A DNA stretch of 64,000 nt from CAWGUU01 sp963825765 (GCA_963825765.1 CAWGUU010000003.1:248001-312000), one strand, 5' to 3'. Shown: positions 34,045 to 43,076, numbered from the stretch's first letter. The notes: generated by a model not told the origin, from the letters alone. Made by a program: numbers and translations.

Positions 34045-34473
34045 TCACCGCATCCCGTACGAGCGATGGACCTCGAACTCGTAGATCAGGCGCCGCTCGT
34101 CGACCATCGTCCGTAGGAAGTCCTCCTCCTCGAGCTCGCCGCCGAACCAGCCCAGCGGGCCGCTCGGCCGGCCCTGCATCTCCCGGAACAACCGAACGCT
34201 CAGCTCCGGGGCGTCCGGCCCGTCGAGGATGGTCACCGTCGTCTCCAGTCCCAGCCACGCGAACGAGGGATCGTGGACGAACAGGGTGCAGCGCGGGTCC
34301 CGGCGCAGCCGTTTCGTCCTGACCCGATCCTGCGAGCCGCTGCTCCACAGCCTCCCGTCCACCAGCGCGACCGCCACCCGCGCCACCTTGGCGATCCCGT
34401 CCGCGCCGACCGTGATCATCGCCGCCCCGTGATGGTCCTTCAGGAAGTCGGCGTCCTGGTCGGACAGCGCCAC
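34045..34473 (-). CDS. Pyridoxamine-5'-phosphate-oxidase-like split-barrel protein
   Basis: 142 residues from the GTG at 34473 (VALSDQDADFLKDHHGAAMITV), two bases after the GlsB-type gene. The FMN/F420-binding split barrel shows as AAMITVGADGIAKVARVAVAL, then LRRDPRCTLFVHD and the C-terminal RRLIYEFEVHRSYG. Actinobacterial members often use F420 (PPOX class, FDOR-B), fitting the F420 oxidoreductase at 36287, but FMN is equally possible. It belongs to a three-gene minus-strand operon with GlsB-like and VOC genes. Confidence 0.83.
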   Translation of the reverse strand: MALSDQDADFLKDHHGAAMITVGADGIAKVARVAVALVDGRLWSSGSQDRVRTKRLRRDPRCTLFVHDPSFAWLGLETTVTILDGPDAPELSVRLFREMQGRPSGPLGWFGGELEEEDFLRTMVDERRLIYEFEVHRSYGMR

Positions 34474-34475
34474 CG

Positions 34476-34727
34476 TCAGCGTCGGATGGGCCGCCGCTGC
34501 ATGAAGTAGACGATGGCGGCGGCGCCCGCGATCTCGAGGATGATGACGATCAGCGAGGGCAGGCTCAGCAGCGCGCCGATGGTGCCGCCGATGAAGGCGC
34601 CGCCGATCCCCACGAGAATCGTCATCCCGATGGACATCGGGTTGGGGCCGGGTATGACGAGCCGCGCCAGCGCACCCACGATCAGCCCGGTGATGACTAG
34701 CGAAACGATGAGCCAGAGGATTTCCAT
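34476..34727 (-). CDS. GlsB/YeaQ/YmgE family membrane protein
   Basis: 83 residues, three glycine-rich membrane segments (MEILWLIVSLVITGLIVGAL; GPNPMSIGMTILVGIGGAFI; LIVIILEIAGAAAIVYF), ending in a basic tail. It is a second member of the family seen at 527-796. CAGAAT lies exactly 6 nt upstream of the ATG at 34727, a leaderless promoter layout. Two small redox-type genes follow in the same operon. The function of the family is unknown beyond a link to stress. Confidence 0.88.
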   Translation of the reverse strand: MEILWLIVSLVITGLIVGALARLVIPGPNPMSIGMTILVGIGGAFIGGTIGALLSLPSLIVIILEIAGAAAIVYFMQRRPIRR

Positions 34728-34794
34728 TTGCGCATTCTGCCTGTTCCGTCCCAAGCGCGACAGTCCGCCGCGAAAACGGTGCCACCATCGACGT

Positions 34795-35817
34795 GTGGCC
34801 TTGCCTGTCCTGCTACATCGCCTTCGAGCCGCCGCCCGGCTGGCCGCCGTCGCCACGCTCGTGCTGGCGGCCGCGTGTGGTGCCGGCGACCCCCAACCCG
34901 CGGTCCTCGGCCGGGCCCCAACCACCACCGCCACGACCACCACCGCCCCGACCCCCAATACGGCGGCCCCCACCACGACGGCGGCCATCGCCCCCACCCG
35001 GAGCGAGGCCAAAGCCGTCATCACGCCGTCGGGCGTGGTCGTGCCCGTCATCGCCTTCGACGACGCCGACGGTCGATGGCAGGTCCGCACTCCTTGCAAC
35101 CGCACGGCGTCGGTCGCCGACGGCTCTCCCATCGCCCACGTCGACGTCGTCCTCGACCCCGGCCACGGGGGCGTCGAGCCGGGTGCCATCTCGCCCGGCG
35201 GGCTGCGGGAGGCCGAGGTCAACCTGGGGGTGTCACGCGAGGCCAAGACGGCGCTGGAGGCGGCCGGCTACACGGTGCTGCTGACCCGCACCGCCGACTA
35301 CGAGCTGGGCCTGCTACCCCGGGCCGAGATCGCCCGGGCGATACAACCCCGCGCCTTCGTGTCCGTCCACCACAACGCCGATCCCGACGGGCCCCGCCCG
35401 GGACCAGGGTCGGAGATCTTCTACCAGATCGCCTCCCCCGACTCGAAGCGACTGGCCGGGCTGCTCTACGAGGAGATCGTCGCGGCCCTGTCCGCCTACG
35501 ACGTGGCCTGGGTCTCCGACACCGACGCCGGCGTCAAGTACCGCCAGGGCCAGCAGGGCGACTACTACGCCATGCTCCGCCGCCCCGGATCGGTCGTGAG
35601 CGTCCTGACCGAGGCGGCGTTCATGTCCAACCCCCCCGAGGCCGCGCTGCTGGCCCGTCCCGACGTGCAGAAGGTGGAGGGGGAGGCGCTGGCCAGCGCC
35701 GTCGTCCGCTACCTCACCACGTCCGACCCCGGTTCCGGGTTCACCGAGCCGTACCCCCGCACCGAGCCGCCCGACACCGGACAGCCCCATGTGTGCCAGG
35801 ACCCACCGCTCTCCTAA
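34795..35817 (+). CDS. N-acetylmuramoyl-L-alanine amidase (Amidase_3), exported
   Basis: 340 residues from the GTG at 34795; CACCAT lies 6 nt upstream (leaderless). A signal peptide ends in AAACGAG (lipobox-like ACG), followed by a Thr/Pro/Ala linker. The catalytic domain opens VVLDPGHGGVEPGA (zinc His), continues GLREAEVNL (zinc Glu), SVHHNADPDG (zinc His) and SVLTEAAFMSNP (catalytic Glu). It cleaves the bond between MurNAc and L-Ala in peptidoglycan, outside the membrane, during wall remodelling. A Pro/Thr-rich tail ends the protein. No wall-binding domain is visible. Confidence 0.92.
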   Translation: MALPVLLHRLRAAARLAAVATLVLAAACGAGDPQPAVLGRAPTTTATTTTAPTPNTAAPTTTAAIAPTRSEAKAVITPSGVVVPVIAFDDADGRWQVRTPCNRTASVADGSPIAHVDVVLDPGHGGVEPGAISPGGLREAEVNLGVSREAKTALEAAGYTVLLTRTADYELGLLPRAEIARAIQPRAFVSVHHNADPDGPRPGPGSEIFYQIASPDSKRLAGLLYEEIVAALSAYDVAWVSDTDAGVKYRQGQQGDYYAMLRRPGSVVSVLTEAAFMSNPPEAALLARPDVQKVEGEALASAVVRYLTTSDPGSGFTEPYPRTEPPDTGQPHVCQDPPLS

Positions 35818-35823
35818 CCCCGG

Positions 35824-36231
35824 TCAGCCGGGCGAGCGCGGCTTGACCGTGATCGGGGCCGAGGACCCGCCCTTCAGGACCCTGATGGCCAGCTGGCCGT
35901 TGGCCAGCGACGCCTCGACGGCGCTGCCGTAGCCGTCGGGCAGGTCGACCTCGCGCTCGTAGCCGCCGTAGTCCCATTCGTGCACCAGGTAGTCGCGGGG
36001 ACCGGCGCTGCGCAGGCGGGCCCAGAACCTCACGCACTCGGCGTGCAGCTCGATGGTGACGTCGTCGGCCGTGACGGCCGGCAGCGGGGCGACGATCACC
36101 AGCGCCTCGCTGGTCTCGTAGACGTTCACCGGCACCGTCTGCGGGCGCATCGTCTCCTCGGTGGCGGCGGTGGCCTCCACCACCCTCTCGTGGCTGGGCT
36201 GCTGGTCGAGCGTGGGCTGGTCGGGAGCCAT
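35824..36231 (-). CDS. Hsp20/alpha-crystallin-like small chaperone
   Basis: 135 residues from the ATG at 36231 (MAPDQPTLDQQ); TACCGT lies 6 nt upstream, giving a leaderless mRNA. The alpha-crystallin-type beta sandwich reads VNVYETSEALVIVAPLPAV, then VTIELHAECVRFWARL, then REVDLPDGYGSAVEASLANGQLAIRVLK (here shown by its ends). The usual GVL-type motif is GQLAIRVLKG. It probably holds unfolded proteins under stress. The gene converges with the amidase, six bases apart, and is divergent from the F420 oxidoreductase. Confidence 0.8.
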   Translation of the reverse strand: MAPDQPTLDQQPSHERVVEATAATEETMRPQTVPVNVYETSEALVIVAPLPAVTADDVTIELHAECVRFWARLRSAGPRDYLVHEWDYGGYEREVDLPDGYGSAVEASLANGQLAIRVLKGGSSAPITVKPRSPG

Positions 36232-36286
36232 GACTCGACGGTACCCATGCGTGTCGCCCGGAACCACCCGTGGGTACACCGCGCCT

Positions 36287-37261
36287 ATGGCCGCCACCAC
36301 CACGATCAAGTACGGCTACACCCTCTCGAGCGAGGAGCACGCCCCCCAGGAGCTGGTCGCCAACGCCGGGCGAGCGGAGGACCTGGGCTTCGACTTCGTG
36401 TCGATCTCCGACCATTTCCACCCGTGGGTCGGCGCCCAGGGCCACAGCCCGTTCGTCTGGTCCGTGCTCGGTGCCATCGCCGCGTCCACCGAGCAGATCG
36501 AGGTCGGCGTGGGCGTGACGTGCCCCACCGTCCGCATCCACCCCGCGATCGTCGCCCAGGCGGCGGCGACGACGTCGCTCCTGTTCGACGACCGCTTCTT
36601 TCTCGGCCTGGGCACCGGTGAGGCCCTCAACGAGCACATCGTCGGCACCCGCTGGCAGCCGGCGCCTGTGCGCCTGGAGATGCTGGAGGAGGCGATCGAG
36701 GTCATCCGCTCGCTGTGGACGGGCGATACCGTCGACCACCGGGGCCGGTTCTACGAGGTGGAGCGGGCCAGGCTGTTCGACCCGCCCGCCACGCCCATCC
36801 CGGTCATCGTGTCCGCCTTCGGGCCCAAGGCCGCCTCCCTCGCCGCCCGCGTCGGCGACGGCTACTGGGGGACGTCGCCCGACAAGGAGATCGTCGCCCG
36901 CTTCGCCGAGGCCGGCGGCAAGGGACCGATGTACGCCCAGATGGACCTGTGCTGGGCCGAGGACCCCTCCGACGCCCGCAAGACGGTGCACACGGTGTGG
37001 CCCAACGCCGGCATCCAGGGCCAGCTGGCCCAGGACCTACCCACGTGGAACCACTTCGAGCAGGCGGCCGAGATGCTGACCGAGGACCAGGTCGTCGGCC
37101 CCATCCCGTGCGGCCCCGACGTCGGCAAGGTCCTCGACTCGGTGCGGGAGTACCTCGACGCCGGCTACGACCACCTCTACTTCCACCAGATCGGCCCCGA
37201 CCAGGGCGGGTTCTTCCGGTTCTGGCAGTCGGAGCTGCAGCCGGCCCTGGCCGACCTTTAG
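36287..37261 (+). CDS. F420-dependent LLM-class oxidoreductase, TIGR03557 type
   Basis: 324 residues from the ATG at 36287 (MAATTTIKYGYTLSSEEH); TACACC lies 6 nt upstream. The luciferase-like TIM barrel of the F420-dependent group shows DFVSISDHFHPWVGAQGHSPFVW (parts: SISDHFHPW, GHSPFVW), then GVTCPTVRIHPAIVAQAAAT and GLGTGEALNEHI. The relatives include F420-dependent glucose-6-phosphate and alcohol dehydrogenases. A hydride is moved to or from coenzyme F420, so the organism should make F420. A link with the zwf/gnd operon is possible but unproven. The stop codon overlaps that of the convergent EgtA-like gene. Confidence 0.92.
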   Translation: MAATTTIKYGYTLSSEEHAPQELVANAGRAEDLGFDFVSISDHFHPWVGAQGHSPFVWSVLGAIAASTEQIEVGVGVTCPTVRIHPAIVAQAAATTSLLFDDRFFLGLGTGEALNEHIVGTRWQPAPVRLEMLEEAIEVIRSLWTGDTVDHRGRFYEVERARLFDPPATPIPVIVSAFGPKAASLAARVGDGYWGTSPDKEIVARFAEAGGKGPMYAQMDLCWAEDPSDARKTVHTVWPNAGIQGQLAQDLPTWNHFEQAAEMLTEDQVVGPIPCGPDVGKVLDSVREYLDAGYDHLYFHQIGPDQGGFFRFWQSELQPALADL

Positions 37262-38550
37262 GGCCAGATCGCCGTCGTCGACGGCACCGGCGACGACAGC
37301 GCGCCGGGCAGGAAGGTCGCCCCCGTGCGGTGCCAGTGGTGGAGCACGTCGTCGGCCGGGCAGCGGCCCCTGTCGACGTAGCGGTCGACGTAGGCGGCGA
37401 CGGTGTCCATCGTCGCCCGGCCGACGCCAATCCGGGGCATGGCGTCGAGGGCGATGCGGAAGCAGGCCCGGGCCGAGTTGGCCAGGTCGGGATGGTCGAG
37501 GCCTTGGCGCGACGCCTCCACCCACAGGTCGGCGTTGCCCTGCGCCGCCAGCACCGCCCATCCCGCAGCCTCGGCGGCCGACGGGTCGTAGAGGAGGGCG
37601 GTGGCCACCGCCACCGGGACGGTCCACCACGGCGCCGGCAGGCTGTCGAGCATGCGCAGCTCGAGCCACCCCCTGGGCCGCACCGGCGGGAACAGGGTGG
37701 TGAGGTGGTAGTCGAGGTCGTCGAGCGTGGGGTAGCCGAGCGGGTGGCCGTGGCGGACCCAGTCGGCGAACGTCATCGGCTCGTGGACCGGGACGAACTC
37801 CCCGCTGGTCCTGATCAGCATGACCCTGGCGTCCATGACGTAGGCGCCCCACGCCGAGCGGCCGGCGCCGGGACCGCCGACGCCGCCGACGCTCTGGCTG
37901 CGGCTGCCGTCGAGCCGCCACCACGTGGCCAGCCGGGTCGACTTCCACCCGCTGGGGCGTCCTCCGGCCAGCGGCGAGTTGGCGAAGGCGGCGGCCATCA
38001 TCGGTCCCAGCAGGTGCGACAGCCGCCACCGCCGGGCCGGGAACCACGGGTCGACCTCCAGGTCGAGGTTGAGCTGGAGCCCGGCGGTGGCGCACATCAT
38101 GGTGTGGCCGGCGTCGCCCTGGGGGTCGAAGTAGGCGGCCATGGCCTCGTAGCGCGGCGCGTGGATCACCCGCTGCACGTCGGCGGCCGGATCGAGCCCG
38201 GACGCCACCAGCACGATCGACTCCCTGGCCAAGGCGTCGCCGACAACCGCCAGGTCGCCGGCCAGGGCTGCGCAGGCGGCGTCGACGCCGGCGGCAGGAG
38301 CCGTGCTCAGCTCCAGCTGGCCGCCGGGCTCGAAGGTGATGAGAGTCCCGCTGGGGAGCTCCCCCACCGACGCCGCCGCCTTGGACACCACGTCGTGCCG
38401 AGCCCGCCGGCCGTCCGGCCCCATCGCCAGCAGCTCGATCTCGATGCCGACCCGCTCCTGGGTCGGCCGGGGCGGTCCGAACCCGCGCCGAATGGCGTGC
38501 TCCACCGCCAGTTCGTGGCTCAGCATGGCAACGCTCGTCGGCACGGTCAT
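37258..38550 (-). CDS. Glutamate-cysteine ligase family protein (EgtA-like)
   Basis: 430 residues from the ATG at 38550. The GCS2-type fold is shown by RVGIEIELLAMGPDG, GTLITFEPGGQLELST (substrate-binding Glu and Gln), TAGLQLNLDLEVD and WLELRMLDSLPAPWW. In actinobacteria this family makes gamma-glutamylcysteine for ergothioneine (EgtA), which is the best guess here. No egtB, C, D or E gene is next to it, so the role is not certain. GGAAGGGG lies just before the start. It shares a 109-bp divergent region with the gene at 38660. Confidence 0.83.
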   Translation of the reverse strand: MTVPTSVAMLSHELAVEHAIRRGFGPPRPTQERVGIEIELLAMGPDGRRARHDVVSKAAASVGELPSGTLITFEPGGQLELSTAPAAGVDAACAALAGDLAVVGDALARESIVLVASGLDPAADVQRVIHAPRYEAMAAYFDPQGDAGHTMMCATAGLQLNLDLEVDPWFPARRWRLSHLLGPMMAAAFANSPLAGGRPSGWKSTRLATWWRLDGSRSQSVGGVGGPGAGRSAWGAYVMDARVMLIRTSGEFVPVHEPMTFADWVRHGHPLGYPTLDDLDYHLTTLFPPVRPRGWLELRMLDSLPAPWWTVPVAVATALLYDPSAAEAAGWAVLAAQGNADLWVEASRQGLDHPDLANSARACFRIALDAMPRIGVGRATMDTVAAYVDRYVDRGRCPADDVLHHWHRTGATFLPGALSSPVPSTTAIWP

Positions 38551-38615
38551 CCCCTTCCGCCTAGGTCCTCCTACCCCGAGCCTGTCCTACCCATCCTGTC
38601 CGCTGCGTGACATTC

Positions 38616-38630
38616 GTTACGCGGCGTAAC
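38616..38630. promoter_or_regulatory. Palindrome GTTACGC-G-GCGTAAC
   Basis: A perfect 7-bp inverted repeat with a one-base centre. It covers the -35 position of the leaderless promoter at 38648-38653 (GACAAT), so it is a good operator candidate for the 38660 operon. Confidence 0.55.
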
Positions 38631-38659
38631 AGCCCGCTGTGTTGCAGGACAATGCGGGA

Positions 38660-39595
38660 GTGAGGAACGCCCGGCTCGAGGCGAGGGAGAGGATCGGCGG
38701 CGCGCACGACGTGCGGGTGCTGGAGCCGTCGCCCCCTGGCGTCGACGAGCCGCCGTTCTTCGCCGACGACCCGGTGGCCGGTGGCGAGGTGGCGCCGGTC
38801 GCCAGGGCCGACTCCCGGACCTGGGCCGACGTGTGCGACGAGTCCGGCGACCCTGCGCTGCGGGCCTGGTGCGAGGACCGCTGGCTGGTGCGACGGCCGC
38901 TCCGGCCGCTGACGCCCGACTTCGGTGTCACCCGCCTCGCCCTCCACGCCCTCGCCGAGCGGATCGTGGCGCCCGCCCGGCACGCGGTCAACGGCAAGAT
39001 CGGCCTGCGCTACACCTACCGCGGCTTCGGCACGCCGTTCTTCGGCGACCGCCAGGTGCGGGTCGAGGACGGCGACCTCGTCGCCACCGACAACCGGCTC
39101 ACCGTCAACCGGCTCGACGACCGACGGCTCCGGCCCGCCACCCTCCGCCAGGCCGCCGAGTTCGTCGGGGTGCCGGTGGGCGTCGAGACCGGCGTCTACA
39201 CGCCCATGACACCCGACGACCCCGACGCTCCCCTCACCATCGACCCCGTGGCGGCCCGGGCCGTCGGTGACTGGTTCGGCTTCTGCGCCTCGCTCCTGGA
39301 ACAGCTGCGGGCGGAGGCCGACGCGGACGCCGACTCGCCCGCTCGGGTCCAGCTGTGGCCCGAACACTTCGACCTGGCTGTCGACCTGGGCCCCGACGGC
39401 GGTCGGGCCAACTTCGGCGGATCGCCGGGCGACGACGGCCATCCCGAGCCCTACCTCTACATCGGCCCGTGGGAACCGAGGGAGGGCGCCTTCTGGAACG
39501 AGCCCTTCGGCGCCTCGCTCCCCTATTCGGCGATCCTCGGCGGCGCCGACCCCCTGGAGTTCCTCCGACACGGAAAGGAGCTGTTGCGCCAATGA
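38660..39595 (+). CDS. Conserved hypothetical partner of the Rieske-ThDP enzyme
   Basis: 311 residues from the GTG at 38660 (VRNARLEARERIGG). GACAAT lies exactly 6 nt upstream, so this start suits a leaderless mRNA better than the GTG at 38639. No signal peptide or membrane helix is seen. Visible blocks are YTYRGFGTPFFGDRQV, LRQAAEFVGVPVGVET, PARVQLWPEHFDLAVDLG and PYLYIGPWEPREG. The last, with many Trp, Pro and acidic residues, is typical of this actinobacterial family. The function is unknown. The stop overlaps the start of the Rieske-ThDP gene (ATGA), so the two proteins are probably made together. Confidence 0.82.
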   Translation: MRNARLEARERIGGAHDVRVLEPSPPGVDEPPFFADDPVAGGEVAPVARADSRTWADVCDESGDPALRAWCEDRWLVRRPLRPLTPDFGVTRLALHALAERIVAPARHAVNGKIGLRYTYRGFGTPFFGDRQVRVEDGDLVATDNRLTVNRLDDRRLRPATLRQAAEFVGVPVGVETGVYTPMTPDDPDAPLTIDPVAARAVGDWFGFCASLLEQLRAEADADADSPARVQLWPEHFDLAVDLGPDGGRANFGGSPGDDGHPEPYLYIGPWEPREGAFWNEPFGASLPYSAILGGADPLEFLRHGKELLRQ

Positions 39596-41569
39596 GCGAG
39601 CCGAACGGGAGCGAAACTGCGTGGGTCAAGGTCGACCCGAGTGACCTGGGAGATGGCGGGCTGGAGGAGGGTCGCATCACCACCGTCGTCGCCGCCGGCC
39701 GGGCCATCTGCCTCACCCGCACCGCCGCCGGCTACGGCGCCCTCGACAACCACTGCCCCCACCAGGGCGGGCCCCTCGGCGACGGCCAGATCGCCGACGG
39801 CTACGTCATCTGCCCGTGGCACGCCTACGAGTACGACCCCGCCTCCGGCAAGCCGCCGCCGGGGTTCAGCGACGGCGCCACCGCCTACGCCGTCGACGAG
39901 CGGGCCGACGGCCTCTACGTCGAGCTTCCCGTGCACGAGGACCGCGTCTCGCTGATGGACCAGATGGTCGACGTGCTGTGCGAGTGGGGCCTCGACACCG
40001 TCTTCGGCATGGTCGGCCACTCCAACCTGGGCCTGGCCGACGCCCTGCGCAAGGCCGAGGAGGACGGCCGGATCGTCTATGTCGGCATCCGCCACGAGGG
40101 CGCCGCCGCCTTCGCCGCCTCCGGCTACGCCAAGGTCTCGGGCCGCCCCGCCGCCTGCCTCACCATCGCCGGGCCGGGCGCCACCAACCTGCTCACCGGC
40201 CTGTGGGACGCAAAGGTCGACAGGGTGCCGATCGTCGCCCTGACCGGCCAGGTCAAGAGCCAGGTCATCGGTCCGGGCACGTTCCAGGAGGTCGACCTGG
40301 CCTCGGCGTTCAAGCCGGTGGCCAAATGGAGCCAGACCGTCCTCAGGCCCGAGAACGCCACCGAGCTGGCCGCCCTGGCCATGAAGCACGCCCTGGTGGA
40401 GCGCGACGTCGCCCACCTGATCTTCCCCGACGAGGTCCAGGAGCTCCCCGGGGTCGGAGAAGCCGGTGGCCCGCCCGAAGGCCGGACGGGTCGCGTCGCA
40501 ACAGATCGCGCCGCCGGAGGACGAGCTGGCCCGGGCCGTCGAGCTCCTGTCGAAGGCACAGAAGCCGGTGATCGTGGCCGGCAACGGCGCGCGCGGCTTC
40601 TGCGACGAGATCCTCGCCTTCGCCGAGCACGTCGACGCGCCGATCATCACCACGTTCAAGGCCAAGGGTCTGGTGCCCGACGACCATCCGCTGGCCTGCG
40701 GCGTGCTCGGGCGGTCCGGCATCCCGGTGGCGTCCATCCACATGGGCCGCAGCGACTGCCTGCTCGTGCTCGGCGCATCCTTCTCCGACCACACCGGCAT
40801 CGCCACCTACGTCCCGACCATCCAGGTCGACTTCGACCCGATGATGCTGGGCAAGTTCCACCCCGTCACCGTGCCCCTGTGGGGCGAGATCGGCCGCACC
40901 CTCCAGCTGCTGCGCGACGCCATCCCCGCCGCCGACCACCCCGCCCAGCGGGAGTCGGTGGCCAAGCAGTGGCGGCGGTGGCGCCTGGAGAAGGCCACGA
41001 GGAGCCTGCTCACCGACGGCCGGGGCAGGATGCACGCGGCCCACGTCTTTGCCGAGCTGGGCGAGGTCGTCCCCGAGGACGCGGTGATCGCCGTCGACGT
41101 CGGCAACAACACCTACTCGTTCGGCCGGTACTTCGAGACCCGCCGGGGCCAGACGGTGGTGATGTCCGGGTATCTGGGATCGATCGGCTTCGGTTTCCCG
41201 GCGGCGATGGGAGCCTGGGCGGCGACCCGCGGCACCGGGCGCAAGGTCGTCTCGGTCAGCGGCGACGGCGGGTTCGGGCAGTACCTGGCCGAGGTCACCA
41301 CGGCCGTCCGCCACAACATGCCGATCACCCACGTCCTGCTCAACAACAGCGAGCTGGGCAAGATCTCCAAGGAGCAGGTGGGAGCCCTGCGCCCGGTCTG
41401 GCAGACCCACCTTGTCAATCCCGATTTCGCCCAGTTCGCCCGCCTGTGCGGGGCGCAGGGCTGGCGGGTCACCGAGCCCGACCAGCTCCGCCCGGCGCTG
41501 GAGGAGGCGATGGCGGTCACCGACGGCCCCGCCCTGGTGGAGGTCGTGACCTCGGCCCGCGACGTCTAG
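39592..41569 (+). pseudogene. Rieske ferredoxin domain fused to a ThDP-dependent oxidase/lyase, frameshifted
   Basis: From the ATG at 39592: residues ~10-115 are a Rieske [2Fe-2S] domain with Cys55, His57 (NHCPHQGG) and Cys74, His77 (VICPWHAY). A ThDP-enzyme PYR domain begins at ~121 (QMVDVLCEWGLDTVFGMVGHSN shown by its ends) with the catalytic Glu169 in RHEGAAAF. At GGGG (40450-40453) the frame shifts; the central and PP domains continue in the next frame to 41569, with the ThDP/Mg motif SGDGGFGQYLAEV ... LLNNSE. Removing one G gives a 658-residue acetolactate-synthase/pyruvate-oxidase-like enzyme carrying its own electron carrier. The substrate is unknown. The break may be an assembly error. 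Confidence 0.83.
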
Positions 41570-41626
41570 GGAGTTTCTCGCGTTCGCATCCTCGGTAGCG
41601 CCGTGATCTCGCCCCGAACGCGCCGG

Positions 41627-41646
41627 ATCACTGCGCTGCCAGTGAT
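41627..41646. terminator. Hairpin after the Rieske-ThDP gene
   Basis: ATCACTG (41627-41633) pairs with CAGTGAT (41640-41646) around CGCTGC, 58 nt after the stop codon. It may end the operon or bind a regulator. Confidence 0.45.
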
Positions 41647-41703
41647 TGAAACCATGGGTGACCGTCCGAGCACGAGCCGGGGCGGCGGGTCCAGAATGGG
41701 CCC

Positions 41704-42420
41704 ATGACGCTGACCATGGGACACGGTCCGTTCGGCCACCAGCCGTCCGGCATCTTCGACTTCGAGCCGCCGGCCCACGTGGTGTTCGTCGAGCCGTTCC
41801 CCCGCCGGGTCAGGGCGGTCGTCGACGGGCTGAACGTGGCCGACAGCGAGCGGGTGATGCTCGTGTACGAGAGCCGGACTCTCCCCCACTTCGCCTTCCC
41901 CCGTGAGGATGTCGCCGCCGAGGCCGCGCCGGAACCGCACGTCGACGGCTACGTGACGATCCCGTGGGACTCGGTGGAGGCCTGGTACGAGGAGGACGAG
42001 CAGGTCTTCGTCCACCCTCGCGACCCCTACCACCGCATGGACACCGTCTCCACGTTGCGGGAGATCAAGGTCAGCCTCGGCGGCCAGGTGCTGGCCGAGT
42101 CCACCGGCGTGAAGGCCCTCTACGAGACCGGCCTGCCCATCCGCTACTACTTCCCCCTCCACGACGTCCGCCTGGAGCACATCGAGCGCAGCGAGACCGT
42201 CACCGAGTGCGCCTACAAGGGCACGGCCGTCCACTGGTCGGCCAGGGTGGGCGACACGGTCGTCCCCGACGTGGCGTGGACCTACGAGGGCGACGCGGTG
42301 CGGCGGGAGGGCGAGGCCGTCAGGGGGCGGGTGTGCTTCTACGACGAGCGGGTCGACGTCGACGTCGACGGCGTCCGCCAGGCCCGGCCCCAAACACCCT
42401 GGTCACGCCCCGCCGACTGA
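41704..42420 (+). CDS. Two-domain DUF427 protein
   Basis: 238 residues. Domain 1 (~25-115) has PRRVRAVVDGLNVADSERVMLVYE and LPHFAFPREDV; domain 2 (~118-225) has KVSLGGQVLAESTGVKALYETGLPIRYYF (ends shown: KVSLGGQVLAEST, LPIRYYFP), then TECAYKGTAVHW and VAWTYEGD. The second domain keeps the Cys and aromatic residues; the first has lost the Cys loop. Function is not established. CAGAAT lies 6 nt before the ATG (leaderless). A single-domain relative is at 8471-8818. It converges with vapC. Confidence 0.88.
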   Translation: MTLTMGHGPFGHQPSGIFDFEPPAHVVFVEPFPRRVRAVVDGLNVADSERVMLVYESRTLPHFAFPREDVAAEAAPEPHVDGYVTIPWDSVEAWYEEDEQVFVHPRDPYHRMDTVSTLREIKVSLGGQVLAESTGVKALYETGLPIRYYFPLHDVRLEHIERSETVTECAYKGTAVHWSARVGDTVVPDVAWTYEGDAVRREGEAVRGRVCFYDERVDVDVDGVRQARPQTPWSRPAD

Positions 42421-42426
42421 TCGAGG

Positions 42427-42852
42427 TCATCCTGCGTCTCCAGGAGGGACGATCCACCGGGTCTGCTGACCGGTCACTGCTGAGATGTGGTCGAAATCGC
42501 GGTCGTAATGAAGCACGACGGCGGCATGGTGCTCGGCGACGGCAGCCGTCAGAAGATCGACGACGCCGGCGGCACGGTGCTGACTCCTTCGGGCGAGCTC
42601 AGCCTGGACAGCGCGGGCGCGGCGCCCGATCTCAGCGTGCAGCGGAAGGTCGGTGAAGCCGTAGTCGCGTTGTCGGGCGATCTCGGCATATTCAGCGGGG
42701 CTGCGGGCGGAGTAGAGCACCTCGAGATCGACGGTTGCACACGTCGCGAGAAGACCCTGGCGCCCGAGACGGTCCAACTCGACCTGCACCGGCGGATGGC
42801 CGATCCGAGCCAGCGCACTGGTGTCGGCGAGGTACAGGCCGCCGGGGATCAA
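42427..42852 (-). CDS. vapC: VapC-type PIN-domain toxin ribonuclease
   Basis: 141 residues. PIN-domain acidic residues are in place: Asp10 (LYLADTSALAR), Glu in VDLEVLYSARSP, Asp in GVVDLLTAAVA and Asp in LHYDRDFDHI. These hold Mg for RNA cleavage, in most cases of tRNA or rRNA loops. The start overlaps the antitoxin stop (ATGA at 42849-42852), the standard vapBC layout. It is inhibited by the VapB protein; when antitoxin is lost the enzyme blocks translation. The base composition is a little below that of the flanking genes. Confidence 0.93.
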   Translation of the reverse strand: MIPGGLYLADTSALARIGHPPVQVELDRLGRQGLLATCATVDLEVLYSARSPAEYAEIARQRDYGFTDLPLHAEIGRRARAVQAELARRSQHRAAGVVDLLTAAVAEHHAAVVLHYDRDFDHISAVTGQQTRWIVPPGDAG

Positions 42853-43055
42853 CGACGGGCTTCGGCCCGGACCTGCGGATCGGCAAGATCGGGACTGCCC
42901 CAGATCAACGGGTTGTCGAATGCCTCGGCGCGCCGTCGGCGCTCGGCCACGTAGGCCAACGCGGCGTTCACGGTCTCGACCTTGCTGGTGGTGCCCAGTT
43001 CGCGGGCGGCTGCGGCCAACTTTTCATCGTCAAGGTCGATGGTCGTTCGGCTCAT
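42849..43055 (-). CDS. vapB: VapB-type ribbon-helix-helix antitoxin
   Basis: 68 residues. The N-terminal ribbon MSRTTIDLDDEKL and helices (LAAAARELGTTSKVETVNAALAY given by ends) are those of the VapB group, and the acidic/Arg C-terminal tail (DNPLIWGSPDLADPQVRAEA, ends shown) would wrap around VapC. TATCAT lies 6 nt before the ATG, so the mRNA is leaderless. A GCATA-CTT-TATGC palindrome just upstream is the likely autoregulatory operator. Confidence 0.92.
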   Translation of the reverse strand: MSRTTIDLDDEKLAAAARELGTTSKVETVNAALAYVAERRRRAEAFDNPLIWGSPDLADPQVRAEARR

Positions 43056-43076
43056 CGGACCATGATAGCAACGTCA

